64,000 nt of DNA from DATBFU01 sp035498405 (GCA_035498405.1 DATKAE010000052.1:44493-108492); one strand, 5' to 3'. Shown: positions 16,525-25,600, numbered from the stretch's first letter. The notes: generated by a model from the sequence alone, not told the origin. Translations and numbers: made by a program.

Positions 16525-16983
16525 CTAGTTTGGGCCAAGCGAGCTCGCCGCATGAGAGATGAAGGTCACGCAGAGGGGCTCGTAAATCCCGGCCTTCTGC
16601 ACGTAGCTCATGTGCTGAAGCCGGCTCGCTTGATCGGAGGCCTCGGGAGCGAGGATGACGAGCAGAACGACCGAGTGGGTGCCGAAATCGAGGCTCGCCG
16701 GCTTGTATCCGGGGGCGCTGACGTCGAGGGTGAACTGCTTTTCGTGACGGGGCGCGACGTCAGAAAAGTGGAAGCAGCCGTTGGAAGTCGTCTGCAGGAC
16801 CGCGAGGGGAGTCTCGTGGCCCGCCGCGCTCGATATGCGGACGGTGGCGTTCGCGATCTCGCCCCCGCCGGCGTCTCGAACGACGCCTCGGGCCGAGACC
16901 ATCGCGCAGCTCCCGCAGAGAAGTGCTGCGGCGGCGAGGGCCCTCTGGCGTGCCCGTGTCGTCGGCGGGGGATCAGCGCCCAC
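16525..16983 (-). CDS. Small secreted protein with carboxypeptidase-regulatory-like (Ig-fold) domain
   Basis: A 152-residue protein with an N-terminal export signal (ALAAAALLCGSCAMVSA, about residues 14-31), then a domain reading GVVRDAGGGEIANATVRISS and TTSNGCFHFSDVAP. This is the pattern of the transthyretin-like carboxypeptidase-regulatory or Cna-B-like fold that decorates many surface proteins. No catalytic domain is attached, so it is probably a periplasmic or surface binding module. The GTG start overlaps the end of the enoyl-CoA hydratase-like gene by 11 bp, so the two are likely co-translated. Why they are paired is unclear. Confidence 0.7.
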   Translation of the reverse strand: MGADPPPTTRARQRALAAAALLCGSCAMVSARGVVRDAGGGEIANATVRISSAAGHETPLAVLQTTSNGCFHFSDVAPRHEKQFTLDVSAPGYKPASLDFGTHSVVLLVILAPEASDQASRLQHMSYVQKAGIYEPLCVTFISHAASSLGPN

Positions 16984-17779
16984 GCCACTGTGCCGGACGC
17001 TTCTGGAGGAACGCGTCGATCCCTTCCGTCGCGTCCTCGAGCAGTGCCCCGCGCGACATCGCTGGGCCCGCGATCTCGTACGCCCCGCCGAGCGAGCGGT
17101 CGATCTGTTCGTAGAACGCGCGCTTTCCGGCGCCGATGACGGCGGGACTCTTCGACAGGATGGCCTCGACGAAGTCCTGCACGGCGGCGTCGAGATCCGC
17201 GGCCGGCACGACCCGGTTGACGAGACCCCACGCGAGGGCCGTCGGCGCGTCGATGGGCCGGCCGGTCAGGAGCATCTCCATGACGCGCTTTCTCGCGACG
17301 TTGCGCGCGACCCCGACAGCGGGCGTCGTGCAGAAGATGCCGACGTTGACGCCGGGCAGCGCGAAGGTAGCGGTGTCAGAGGCAACGGCGAGGTCGCACA
17401 TCGAGACCAGCTGACAGCCGGCGGCCGTCGCGATGCCGTGAACGCGCGCGATGACGGGCTGCGGCATCTTCGTCAGCTTCACCATCATCCGGCTGCAGTC
17501 CTCGAAGAGCCGGCGCTGCCAGGCTTCGTCTCCCATGTGCGCGCGCATCTGCTTCAAGTCGTGGCCGGCGGAGAAGCCGCGTCCGCCGGCGCCGAGGACG
17601 ACGACCCGCGCGGCCGGGTCCGCCGCGGCGGCGTCGAGGCTCTGTTCCAGCGCGGCAATCATTTCGAGGGAGAGCGGATTGAACCGGTCCGGGCGGTTGA
17701 GAGTCAGGCGGACGACGCCGCCGGAGTCGTCGCGAAGTACGAGGGGAGCGGCGGCGGAAGTCTTCGGGTCGGCGCTCAT
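16973..17779 (-). CDS. Enoyl-CoA hydratase/isomerase family protein (ECHDC3-like)
   Basis: A 268-residue crotonase-fold protein. GGRGFSAGHDLKQM and GIATAAGCQLVSMCDLAVAS form the oxyanion-hole region, and FALPGVNVGIFCTTPAVGVAR the second half of the active site. In classic hydratases two glutamates do catalysis; here the second-site position reads GIFCTTP without Glu, as in mammalian ECHDC3-like members whose activity is doubtful. A CoA-thioester isomerase, hydrolase or non-catalytic role is therefore possible. A TAGACT box ends 6 nt before the ATG. No other beta-oxidation gene lies in the window. Confidence 0.82.
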   Translation of the reverse strand: MSADPKTSAAAPLVLRDDSGGVVRLTLNRPDRFNPLSLEMIAALEQSLDAAAADPAARVVVLGAGGRGFSAGHDLKQMRAHMGDEAWQRRLFEDCSRMMVKLTKMPQPVIARVHGIATAAGCQLVSMCDLAVASDTATFALPGVNVGIFCTTPAVGVARNVARKRVMEMLLTGRPIDAPTALAWGLVNRVVPAADLDAAVQDFVEAILSKSPAVIGAGKRAFYEQIDRSLGGAYEIAGPAMSRGALLEDATEGIDAFLQKRPAQWRGR

Positions 17780-17785
17780 GGGGGG

Positions 17786-17791
17786 AGTCTA
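17786..17791 (-). promoter_or_regulatory. Putative -10 box (TAGACT) before the enoyl-CoA hydratase-like gene
   Basis: TAGACT ends 6 nt before the ATG, in the 21-bp gap after the CRTAC1 lipoprotein gene. No good -35 is visible; its position would fall inside the upstream coding sequence. Confidence 0.45.
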
Positions 17792-17800
17792 ACGCGAGGT

Positions 17801-19537
17801 CTACGGTTTCGGCTCCTCGATCGTCAGGCGGGCGCCGCCCGGAACGTCGCGCAGGGTCTGGGCGCGCCCGTCTGGCCACCGGATGTCGAGCGAGTCGATC
17901 TTGCTGGCCGCGCCGAGCCCGAAGGTCAGGGTCTTCTCGGGAGCCGAGAGGTAGGACTGGCCACCCGAGACCTGCTCGGTGAGCGTCCGCCCCCCGATCG
18001 TCCCTGTCACCCGAGCGCCGACGGCGTCGCGGTTCGACGTGCCGGAGCCGATGAGCCTGATGCGCACGCTCTTGGCCGGCTGGTCGGCGCGATTCATGAG
18101 CACGCGCGCCGGACCGCCGCTCGAGACGAGAACGACGTCGACGTCGCCGTCCCCGTCGAGGTCGGCGTATGCCGCACCGCGTGCGACCAGGGGCGAGCCC
18201 AGGTCGCCCGTCGCCGCTTCGAGAAACCGGTTATCACCGGCGTTCCAGTAGAGGATCGGCGCCTCCTCGTACTTCACGTCTTTCTGCACCTGCTGGACCG
18301 TCGGCTCGACGTGCCCGTTGGCGAGCAGCAGGTCGAGCCGCCCGTCGAGGTCCGCGTCGAAGAAGAGGACCCCGAAGGTGAGCGAGAGGAGCGACGATGG
18401 TCCGACTCCGCTCCGGGGCGACTCGTCGAGGAACACCTCTCCCTTGTCGGTCCAGTACAGGGACTTCAGTTCGTTGGAGAAGTTCCCGATCGCGAGCGTC
18501 GAGCCGCGGCCGTTCTTCGTGTCGCCCCACGCGACACCCATGGCGCCGCGCGAGCGCCCGCCCTCGTCCACGGCAACCCCCGCTTCGACGGCCACGTCCT
18601 CGAAGGTCCCGTCGCCCTGGTTCTTGAACAGGTTGTTGGGCGCCGTGTCGTTGGCGACGAGGAAGTCGATCTTGCCGTCGCCGTTGAAGTCGAAGGGAGC
18701 GACCCCGAGCGCCTTCTGGTTGGGGTTGCCCACGCCGGCCTTCTTTGTGACGTCCTCGAACCTCCCGTTGCCGAGATTGCGGTAAAGGTGTGACGCGGTG
18801 CCGGGGTACCTTTCGGGCGTGCAGTAGGACTTTGTCTTGCCGTCGAGGGTACAGAAGAGGTCGTTTTTCGGCGACCAGTCCACGTACCGGCAGACGAAGA
18901 GGTCGAGGAATCCATCGCCATCGAAGTCGAGCCAGGCCGAAGAGGTGCCCCATCCCGAGTCCGCGACGCCGGCCTTCGCGGCGACCTCCTCGAACCGCCC
19001 TCCGCGGTTGTGAAAGAGGTAGTTGCGGCCGAGGCCGGTGACGTAGATATCGTCCTTGCCGTCGTTGTCGTAGTCGGCGACCGAGGCGCCCATTCCGTAG
19101 AAGACGCGCTCGAGACCCGCCTCGCGCGTCACGTCGCGAAAGCGAGGCAGGCCATCCGCGCCAGGGCCGTCGTTGCGGTAGAGGGCGAGCGAGGACTTCT
19201 GCGTCTTCGCGCGCGGGTCCCCAGGCCAGTAGCAACCGGAAACGAAAAGGAGATCGGGCTTCCCGTCCCCGTCGTAGTCGAGGACCGCCACGCCTCCACC
19301 CATGGTCTCCGGCATCCACTTGTCTCCGCGCGCGCCGGTCACGTGCGTGAAGGCGATCCCCATCGCGGCGGCCTTTTCCTCGAAGCGGACGGAGGGCTGC
19401 GGCGTCGGGGTGGGCGGCGGGGCAGGCGCCGCTGCGGGCTTCTCGGCGCGGCGGCAGGCCGAGAGGGCGGCGAGCAGTGCGAGGATCGCGACGGTGCTCC
19501 GCCACCTGGCGTCGAGGTGTTGCGCCGCAGGCCTCAA
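17801..19537 (-). CDS. CRTAC1-type FG-GAP / ASPIC-UnbV lipoprotein
   Basis: A 578-residue protein opening with a clear lipoprotein signal: hydrophobic TVAILALLAALSAC with the lipobox LSAC, then a Pro/Ala-rich linker. FG-GAP loops follow (DYDGDGKPDLLF, DYDNDGKDDIYV, DFDGDGFLDLFV, DFNGDGKIDFLV, DADLDGRLDLLL, DLDGDGDVDVVL), ending in an ASPIC/UnbV module (SLDIRWPDGRAQTL). I place the start at a TTG overlapping the stop of the cytochrome/TPR gene (TTGA), because the signal peptide begins directly after it; longer readings of the frame run antisense-like through that gene. Pairing of a CRTAC1 protein with a multihaem cytochrome suggests a joint surface or periplasmic role. Confidence 0.85.
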   Translation of the reverse strand: MRPAAQHLDARWRSTVAILALLAALSACRRAEKPAAAPAPPPTPTPQPSVRFEEKAAAMGIAFTHVTGARGDKWMPETMGGGVAVLDYDGDGKPDLLFVSGCYWPGDPRAKTQKSSLALYRNDGPGADGLPRFRDVTREAGLERVFYGMGASVADYDNDGKDDIYVTGLGRNYLFHNRGGRFEEVAAKAGVADSGWGTSSAWLDFDGDGFLDLFVCRYVDWSPKNDLFCTLDGKTKSYCTPERYPGTASHLYRNLGNGRFEDVTKKAGVGNPNQKALGVAPFDFNGDGKIDFLVANDTAPNNLFKNQGDGTFEDVAVEAGVAVDEGGRSRGAMGVAWGDTKNGRGSTLAIGNFSNELKSLYWTDKGEVFLDESPRSGVGPSSLLSLTFGVLFFDADLDGRLDLLLANGHVEPTVQQVQKDVKYEEAPILYWNAGDNRFLEAATGDLGSPLVARGAAYADLDGDGDVDVVLVSSGGPARVLMNRADQPAKSVRIRLIGSGTSNRDAVGARVTGTIGGRTLTEQVSGGQSYLSAPEKTLTFGLGAASKIDSLDIRWPDGRAQTLRDVPGGARLTIEEPKP

Positions 19538-22254
19538 CGTTTCGGCTGCAGGTTCGCCGTGTAGTCCACGGCCTCGCGCTGGATCGGAGCGTGCTCGCGG
19601 TTCAGGTATCCGAAGTCGGTCTGGTAGCCTTTTGGCCCCATGGCCGCGACCCAGGCGGCCGGCTCGGCCGGCGGAGGTTCGGCCTCGGCGTGCACGTGGA
19701 TCGGGAGCGACTCGCGGTTCGCCCAGGGATCGCGCCGGCGCAGCTCCGCGGCGAGCGCGCGGCCTGTCTCGTCTTCCTTGTGCTTGCGGTACGCCGCCTC
19801 CTCGACGGCGGCCTTCTGGTTCTCGCCGAGGGCGCGGTACACGCGCATGAGGTTGTAGTGCGCGGTCAGGTCCTCCGGGTCGATCGCGAGCGTCTTGCCG
19901 AACGCTTCGATCGCCTGGGGGTACTGGCCGGCGAGCCACAGCGCCGCTCCGAGGTTGTTCCAAGCGACGCGATCGAGGGGAAACTTCTCGAGCACGTAGC
20001 GAAGGTCCTTCTCGGCGTCGGCCAGGCGCCCCTCCTCCTTCGCGACGGTAGCGCGGAAGAAGGCGGTCTTGCGCCATCCGGGACGGATCTTCTCGGCCTG
20101 TTCGAGAGACGCCCTCGCGTCCGAGAGCCTGCCCTCGGCGATCTCGGCGCGGGCCCGGTTGAGGGGCCCGTCCGGCTTGTCGGGCGCGAGCTCGGCGACC
20201 TTCGTCCAGGCCTGCGCCGCTCCCCGGAAATCACCCTGCAGGAAGAGGCCGATGCCATAGTCGTTCCAGCGCAGCCACGGCGGATCGGTGTTGCCCCGCG
20301 CCGCGCTCTTCTCGGGCGCCGGCCCGATCGAGGGGCGGCCCAGAGCCAGCGACACGCGGTCCTGCGCGAGGGTCGTGACCGGGAGAGACGGCGCCGCCGC
20401 TCCGAGCGAGAAGGTCGTGTAGTCGCGCGAGAACTTTCGATAGTGAACCCCGGCGGAGAGGGTCACGGAGCCTTTCGCGCCCTTCGGGATCGCCACGCGG
20501 TAATGCGCGACGCGCGCCGCGCCGGGGCCGATCCCGTTGTTGAAGAGCGGCACGTGGATGTCCTGCGGCTGGCGGCGATCCATGTGGTTCCCGTCGTGGC
20601 TGATGACGTAGGTCGTCAGCATGTCCGCGGCCGGGTCGAGCCGCCCCTGTGCGTCCAGCACGCCGCTGCGGAGAAACGGCGCGGACCCGGCCTCGCCTTC
20701 GAGCGAGACCCACGTCTCGTTCGAGTCCGACGTGCCGTTGGTGTAGGGGTGGCCGACGCCGCGCGTGCGCACGACGACCTCGAGGTCGAACGTCTCGCCG
20801 GGAGCCACCGAGACCGGCTCCGCGCCCAGAACCGTCAGCGCGTCGCCGCGCTTGATGGCGAAGAGATCCACCGTCAGCGTCTTGTTCTGAAGGAAGTCCC
20901 TCATCCGCTTTTCCGTCTGCTTGTCGCCGCGGATGAAGGGCAGTGCCGTGTTCGCGGCGGGGAAGAGATGGTCGTGAAGTTGCCCCTTGCGGCTACCGAA
21001 CTCCTGAGAGGGATATGGCGGCAGGTGGCAGTCGCGGCAGGCCTTCGGCTGGGGTGGATCGTAGAAGGAGCGCACGGCGCGCCCCGACACACCCGAGTCG
21101 TACCAGGTGTCGTAGTGGTCCTGCCCGCGCATCCAGCGGTAGCTGTTCAAGGCTGGGATGAGCGCCACCTTATGGCAGGTCGAGCAGAACTCGGGCGTTC
21201 GCATGAATGGCTTCAGGAAGGTCTTGCGGTGGAGCGAGGGTTCCATCCGGATGAGCAGCCGGTTGACGGCTTTCAGCGTCTCGTTCTTCGAGAAGGCGAA
21301 GGGGTATTGCTTCGACTCCTCGATGACGTAGGAGCCGTTGCCCTTGACATCCTTGATCTCGGCGATCGAGTGGCAGGACATACAGGTCAAGCCCTGCTGC
21401 GCCTCGAAGGAGTCGTAGGAGAACTTCGCCTGGGTCGCGGCGCCCATCTGGCCGGTGAAGAGGACGACCGGATCGTGGCAGCCGGAGCACCATTTCGTCC
21501 GCTCCCGCCCGACCCGGTCCGCCATCAACTCGACGCTCTTTCGGTAGAAGGGGTTGTTGAAGGAAGAGAAGCGGTGTGCCGAGCGCTCCCACTGGTGGAA
21601 GGAGTCAGGATGGCAGGACTGGCAGTAGTCGTTGGCCGCGAGCTTCTTGCCATCGAGAAGCCCCTGGTCGAAAGTCTCCGAGGAGGACGGGAAGAAGACC
21701 GTGTCGCCGTTGACGTTGACGATGCGCTTGGGAGGCTTCTCGAGCTTCGCGAGCAGGGTCATCGCACCGAGGAAGAGGGCCACGGCGCCCCCCCAGGCGT
21801 AAAGGCGGCGGAACTGCAGCCGGTGGGTATGCGCTCGGCGGTGCAGAATGAAGGCCACCAACGCGAGCGGCACCGAGGCGACGTGCCCCAGCCACACGGC
21901 GCGGTGGTTGAGCGTGGCGCCCTTCCAGGTCATGAAGAGACCGGTCGAGACGCACAGGATCGCGAGCAGGAAGATTGCCAGGCCCGCGGCCTTTGCCCGC
22001 TTGTTCCACATGTGGATCATCCGGCGCGCATGTGTCACCGCGAACACGAAGAAGGGAATGGCGATCAGCAGCCCCAGGACGAGGTGGAGCAGCAGCATCG
22101 CGTAGAAGAAGGTTGTGTCGCGCGTGAAGGCGGCGAGGTAGATCGCGTTGGCCGCCATCACCCCGAGGGGAATGAGCAGGAGCCGGTAGAGCCGGCGCTG
22201 CCAGGATCGCAGGACGCCGGCCGCCGTCGCTGGAGCTGAACCTGGAGCTCCCAT
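19534..22254 (-). CDS. Membrane-anchored pentahaem cytochrome c / TPR protein
   Basis: A 906-residue protein with four or five N-terminal membrane helices (about residues 21-170), then a periplasmic cytochrome part with five CxxCH motifs: CQSCH (211-215), CSGCH (256-260), CMSCH (291-295), CSTCH (357-361), CRDCH (406-410). A beta-rich middle section (about 460-600) follows, then three or four TPR units (about 640-800, e.g. DRVAWNNLGAALWLAGQYPQAIEAF). It probably passes electrons between the quinone pool or inner membrane and a periplasmic partner; no quinone-site motif is obvious. The ATG lies 7 nt after a TAGAAT box, and the stop overlaps the start of the CRTAC1 lipoprotein gene. Confidence 0.88.
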   Translation of the reverse strand: MGAPGSAPATAAGVLRSWQRRLYRLLLIPLGVMAANAIYLAAFTRDTTFFYAMLLLHLVLGLLIAIPFFVFAVTHARRMIHMWNKRAKAAGLAIFLLAILCVSTGLFMTWKGATLNHRAVWLGHVASVPLALVAFILHRRAHTHRLQFRRLYAWGGAVALFLGAMTLLAKLEKPPKRIVNVNGDTVFFPSSSETFDQGLLDGKKLAANDYCQSCHPDSFHQWERSAHRFSSFNNPFYRKSVELMADRVGRERTKWCSGCHDPVVLFTGQMGAATQAKFSYDSFEAQQGLTCMSCHSIAEIKDVKGNGSYVIEESKQYPFAFSKNETLKAVNRLLIRMEPSLHRKTFLKPFMRTPEFCSTCHKVALIPALNSYRWMRGQDHYDTWYDSGVSGRAVRSFYDPPQPKACRDCHLPPYPSQEFGSRKGQLHDHLFPAANTALPFIRGDKQTEKRMRDFLQNKTLTVDLFAIKRGDALTVLGAEPVSVAPGETFDLEVVVRTRGVGHPYTNGTSDSNETWVSLEGEAGSAPFLRSGVLDAQGRLDPAADMLTTYVISHDGNHMDRRQPQDIHVPLFNNGIGPGAARVAHYRVAIPKGAKGSVTLSAGVHYRKFSRDYTTFSLGAAAPSLPVTTLAQDRVSLALGRPSIGPAPEKSAARGNTDPPWLRWNDYGIGLFLQGDFRGAAQAWTKVAELAPDKPDGPLNRARAEIAEGRLSDARASLEQAEKIRPGWRKTAFFRATVAKEEGRLADAEKDLRYVLEKFPLDRVAWNNLGAALWLAGQYPQAIEAFGKTLAIDPEDLTAHYNLMRVYRALGENQKAAVEEAAYRKHKEDETGRALAAELRRRDPWANRESLPIHVHAEAEPPPAEPAAWVAAMGPKGYQTDFGYLNREHAPIQREAVDYTANLQPKR

Positions 22255-22261
22255 GCCGCGG

Positions 22262-22267
22262 ATTCTA
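22262..22267 (-). promoter_or_regulatory. Putative -10 box (TAGAAT) before the pentahaem cytochrome gene
   Basis: TAGAAT ends 7 nt before the ATG, in the 41-bp gap after the subtilase gene. No strong -35 is seen at 16-18 bp. It fits the near-leaderless pattern of this window. Confidence 0.5.
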
Positions 22268-22295
22268 ACCGCGGGCGGCTAGGCCGCCGATCGGT

Positions 22296-25200
22296 TCACT
22301 CGGCCGGAACGTAGATCGCGTCCCCCGAGGAGTTGTCGGCAACCACGGCATAGGCGAAGATTCGTCCGCTGCCGCTCACGACGGCATACTGCAGGTAGAA
22401 GTTTTCGGCCGAGATGCCGGCGCCGAGCAATTCCGCGGCGCTCGTCTGAACGAGGGTGTTGGCTTGCACGCCGTAGTCCTTGGAGCCCAACACCGAGCCG
22501 GTCGCGCCGTCCTTCGCCGTGACCCGCACGACCACATCGGCGCCGCCGACCTCGGCGAAACCGAAGTTGCAGCGGGATCCCGAGGTGGAAGTCGTATGGT
22601 CGAGTTGAATCGCCGTCACGGTGTGCCCCGGCCCCACCGATTGCGAGGCGGGCACTCCCGAGATCGAGAAGCCGGTCGTGCCGCCGAACTTCTGGACGAG
22701 TGTGTTGTTGGACACGACCAGGCGCGCGGCGCGGTTCGGATGGATGCGCAGTCCCGCCGCGGACGGATCGCCGAGGCCGAACTCCGTGGCCAGCACGTCG
22801 ATCCTTTCCAGGGTCTGGCCGGGCTGGAGGGTGTAGACGCGCGCCGGTGACGGGGTTCCCGTGAGTATCAGGGGGAGGAGCGAGACCGTGATCGTCACGG
22901 CCTGCGTGTCCAGGTTCGTGACGTACAGGTTTGTCTTGAAGAACTGGCTATTGGCCCCGGTCACGTGCGCGGCCTGTGCGAGAAGGATGTCTTCCGCCGA
23001 GGACGGAGGATTGGACGCCGGCTGGTAGATGGAGTCGCCCGTGACGTCGTCGACGTAAGTCGCGAAAGGAAGGATCCGGCCCGCCGCGCTCTTGACCGTG
23101 AAGTTGACGCGGAAGTTCGACGTGGCCGGAAGACCCAGCGATCGAATGACGTCGGAGATGATCGGTGTGGAGTTCGGGAGGGAGTTCATGGTGGTCGAGC
23201 CGATCACGGCTCCATTGCCGTCCACGACGTCGACCTGAACGGTCACGGGCGCGCCCGAGACTTCCGTGAAACCGATGTTGCTGTGGAACGCGTCGCTCTT
23301 GATCAGGCCGTTCGCCGTCGCGGTGCCGCCCCCGAATCCCAGGGCCTGTGCGGTCGGAAGCCCGGGCACGGTCATTCCGAACGTTCCGTCCGCGTTGCGG
23401 GTGTAGTTGTGCCCCGCGGCGAGGAAGCTCGTGTCGGTCGTCGTGACCGTCACCGGACCATAGGAGTCCGAGAAGCCGTACTCGGACGCGATGACGTCGT
23501 CCAAGGCCAGAACCTGTCCGGCGCCGATCGTCACGTTCGCCCGCATGGCCTGGCTGCCCGATAGGCCGGCCGGAACGAAGTAGAGCGAGAACTGACGAGG
23601 CGACGTCTCGGGGTTGAAAACGCGAAGATTGCTCTGGAAGAACTTCGTGCCCTGGTTGTGCGCCAGGATCGGGAGGACGCGTCCGACCACATTGGACGGG
23701 ATCGCCGACGTCGGCTGTCCGGGCTCGAGCTCGACACCGAAGTTTCGGATCCGGCCGGCCACACCGCCGACCTCGTCCTTGACGGTCAGGGTCCAGACGC
23801 CGTTGGGCTGGTGGCCCTGGAAGGCGCCCAGCGACTGAGCCGGCACGTCGGTCTTGCCGTAGATGGCGTTGATCGGGTGTTCGGGCTGGCCCGTGCGGTC
23901 GTGCAGGAGCACCGTCGTGCCATCGGGTCCCGTCAAGGTGACGCGCAGCTGCTCCGGATCCGGATGGTCGATCTCGACCCAGACGTCGACCCCGGCCACG
24001 CCGCCGGAGAATCCGGCCACCGTCACCGACGCGCTGGCGGACCCGCTCCCGTCCGGGATCGAGGGGGCGGCTCCGAGAAAGAAGGAGAAATCGCCCACAT
24101 TGGCCGAGACCGCGGCGAGGGCGTCGAGCCGCGGCGTCGTCACCTCGTTTCGGGAATCGGTGACCGGCGTTCCAGTCGCCCGCAGGATGCCGACCAGGCT
24201 CGCCGGAGACAGGCCCGGATGCGCCTGGCGCATCAGCGCGACCGCGCCGGCGACACTCGGGGTCGAGGCGGAGGTGCCGGCGAACAGGCTCGCGGCGCCT
24301 CCCTTGTTGGCCACGAGCCAGAAAGCGCCCGGGGCCAACATCGAGAGCGTCGTCGTCGAGTTCGAGAAGCAAATGACCTGATCCGGCACGGCGGGCTCGT
24401 CGGTGCATTGGATTCCACCGCTGTCGTCCTGCCAGGCCTCTCGCGAAGCGCTCTGAGCGTAGACCGCGCCGACGGAGACCGCCGAGGAGACGCAGGCCGG
24501 CGCATCGAGGGTGTTCGTCGTGCCCTCGTTTCCCGCGGCCACCGCCACGACCACTCCCGCGGCGACGGCCGAGTCAAACGCGGCGGCGTACGACGGCTCG
24601 TCTGCATCGCAGTAACCGTGGGCGAGACTGTCTCCAAAGGCCCCGCCCAGAGAGAGGTTCAGGGCGGCAATGTTGAAGGTGTCGCGGTGGGTGATGACCC
24701 AGTCCACGCCGGCCAGGATGTCGGAGTCGTTTGCCTCGGAGGTGCAGGAGGTGTTGCCGGAGTCCTTCGAAGAGAAGACTTTGACCGCGACGATCTTTGC
24801 ATCCGGAGCGACACCCGAGGGTCCCGCGGCGACGGCGGCCACCGAGGTGCCGTGTCCGTCGCAATCCATCGGGTCGCTGTCTTTGTCGGCCGTGTCCGTG
24901 CCGCCGACGACCTTGGCGTTGGGGAAGGCGGCGCCGCCGAGGGCGGCGGCCGTGTAGTCGACACCGGTGTCGAGGACCGCGATCGCTTGGCCGGCGCCCT
25001 TGACGCCGAGCGCGTTGGCCTGGTCGCTTCGGATCAGGACCTGGGCCGCTTGTGCGGCGGTCTCGAGGGGCCTTCGCGTGCGGTCCAGCGCGACCCAGTC
25101 CACGTCGGGCCGGTTGGCGAGCACGAGGGCGGCCGCCCGCGACGCCGTGCCCGACAGCAGCGAGAAGCTCTCGTAGAAGTGGTGGACCTCGAGCTCCTCC

Positions 25201-25487
25201 GTCGGCATCTCGTCGGCGAGGCGCTTCTGCGCCGCCATGCGCACGCGACGCCGCGCCGGCTCTCCGGCCGGGTCGGGCGCCAGCATGAGCGCGCGCGCCG
25301 ACGGCGTTCCGTCGCGAACGCCGATGAGCAGACGCACTCGCTCGGCCCCGGAGTTGAGAGCTCGCAGGACGCGCGCGTCCGCCCGGGGGGCCTCGGCGGC
25401 CGAGACGGTCGCCTGCGCGAGAAGAGTCGACGGTCCTGTCGCGAGGACCGACAACGCGGGAAACAGCAGCAACATCAGTCGGCGCAT
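22296..25487 (-). CDS. Secreted subtilisin-like (S8) protease with P-domain and tandem C-terminal repeats
   Basis: A 1063-residue exported protease. The signal peptide covers about residues 1-24 (LMLLLFPALSVLATGPSTLLAQ) and a propeptide-like region runs to about 150. The catalytic triad is D173 (AVLDTGVD), H212 (DGHGTSVAAVAAG) and S406 (FAGTSASTPSVAG). A proprotein-convertase P-domain (about 485-590, PDGTTVLLHDRTGQ, PNGVWTLTVKDEVGG) follows. Then come two related ~215-residue units, each ending with a similar phrase (RILPFATYVDDVTGDSIY and RIFAYAVVADNSSGDAIY). Such units recur at the C-termini of exported proteins of uncultured Acidobacteria, by my recollection; function unknown. The ATG chosen is where the signal peptide starts; a candidate TATACT box lies 50 bp upstream. 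Confidence 0.9.
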   Translation of the reverse strand: MRRLMLLLFPALSVLATGPSTLLAQATVSAAEAPRADARVLRALNSGAERVRLLIGVRDGTPSARALMLAPDPAGEPARRRVRMAAQKRLADEMPTEELEVHHFYESFSLLSGTASRAAALVLANRPDVDWVALDRTRRPLETAAQAAQVLIRSDQANALGVKGAGQAIAVLDTGVDYTAAALGGAAFPNAKVVGGTDTADKDSDPMDCDGHGTSVAAVAAGPSGVAPDAKIVAVKVFSSKDSGNTSCTSEANDSDILAGVDWVITHRDTFNIAALNLSLGGAFGDSLAHGYCDADEPSYAAAFDSAVAAGVVVAVAAGNEGTTNTLDAPACVSSAVSVGAVYAQSASREAWQDDSGGIQCTDEPAVPDQVICFSNSTTTLSMLAPGAFWLVANKGGAASLFAGTSASTPSVAGAVALMRQAHPGLSPASLVGILRATGTPVTDSRNEVTTPRLDALAAVSANVGDFSFFLGAAPSIPDGSGSASASVTVAGFSGGVAGVDVWVEIDHPDPEQLRVTLTGPDGTTVLLHDRTGQPEHPINAIYGKTDVPAQSLGAFQGHQPNGVWTLTVKDEVGGVAGRIRNFGVELEPGQPTSAIPSNVVGRVLPILAHNQGTKFFQSNLRVFNPETSPRQFSLYFVPAGLSGSQAMRANVTIGAGQVLALDDVIASEYGFSDSYGPVTVTTTDTSFLAAGHNYTRNADGTFGMTVPGLPTAQALGFGGGTATANGLIKSDAFHSNIGFTEVSGAPVTVQVDVVDGNGAVIGSTTMNSLPNSTPIISDVIRSLGLPATSNFRVNFTVKSAAGRILPFATYVDDVTGDSIYQPASNPPSSAEDILLAQAAHVTGANSQFFKTNLYVTNLDTQAVTITVSLLPLILTGTPSPARVYTLQPGQTLERIDVLATEFGLGDPSAAGLRIHPNRAARLVVSNNTLVQKFGGTTGFSISGVPASQSVGPGHTVTAIQLDHTTSTSGSRCNFGFAEVGGADVVVRVTAKDGATGSVLGSKDYGVQANTLVQTSAAELLGAGISAENFYLQYAVVSGSGRIFAYAVVADNSSGDAIYVPAE

Positions 25488-25537
25488 GGGAGTGAGAACA
25501 CCTCGTTGGAAATCGGCGCTCCGGGGCCGAGCCCCAC

Positions 25538-25543
25538 AGTATA
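25538..25543 (-). promoter_or_regulatory. Possible -10 box (TATACT) for the subtilase gene
   Basis: TATACT (5 of 6 to consensus) on the minus strand, 50 nt before the ATG. No good -35 at 16-18 bp. Weak evidence, but it is the only promoter-like sequence in this divergent intergenic gap on that strand. Confidence 0.35.
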
Positions 25544-25588
25544 GACGCAGGCAACCCGGCTCACGGCTGCGAAATTCCCCCCTTGGGC

Positions 25589-25594
25589 TATCTT
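25589..25594 (+). promoter_or_regulatory. Putative -10 box (TATCTT) before the lpxH-like gene
   Basis: TATCTT ends 6 nt before the ATG of the phosphoesterase gene. The spacing predicts a leaderless transcript. No clear -35. Confidence 0.4.
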
Positions 25595-25600
25595 TGGGCG

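Noticed and set aside
19477..22239. A 920-codon open frame on the plus strand opposite the pentahaem cytochrome gene.
   Set aside because: It is a high-GC antisense shadow: His/Arg/Gly-rich, no domain phrases, while the minus strand has five CxxCH motifs, membrane helices and TPRs.
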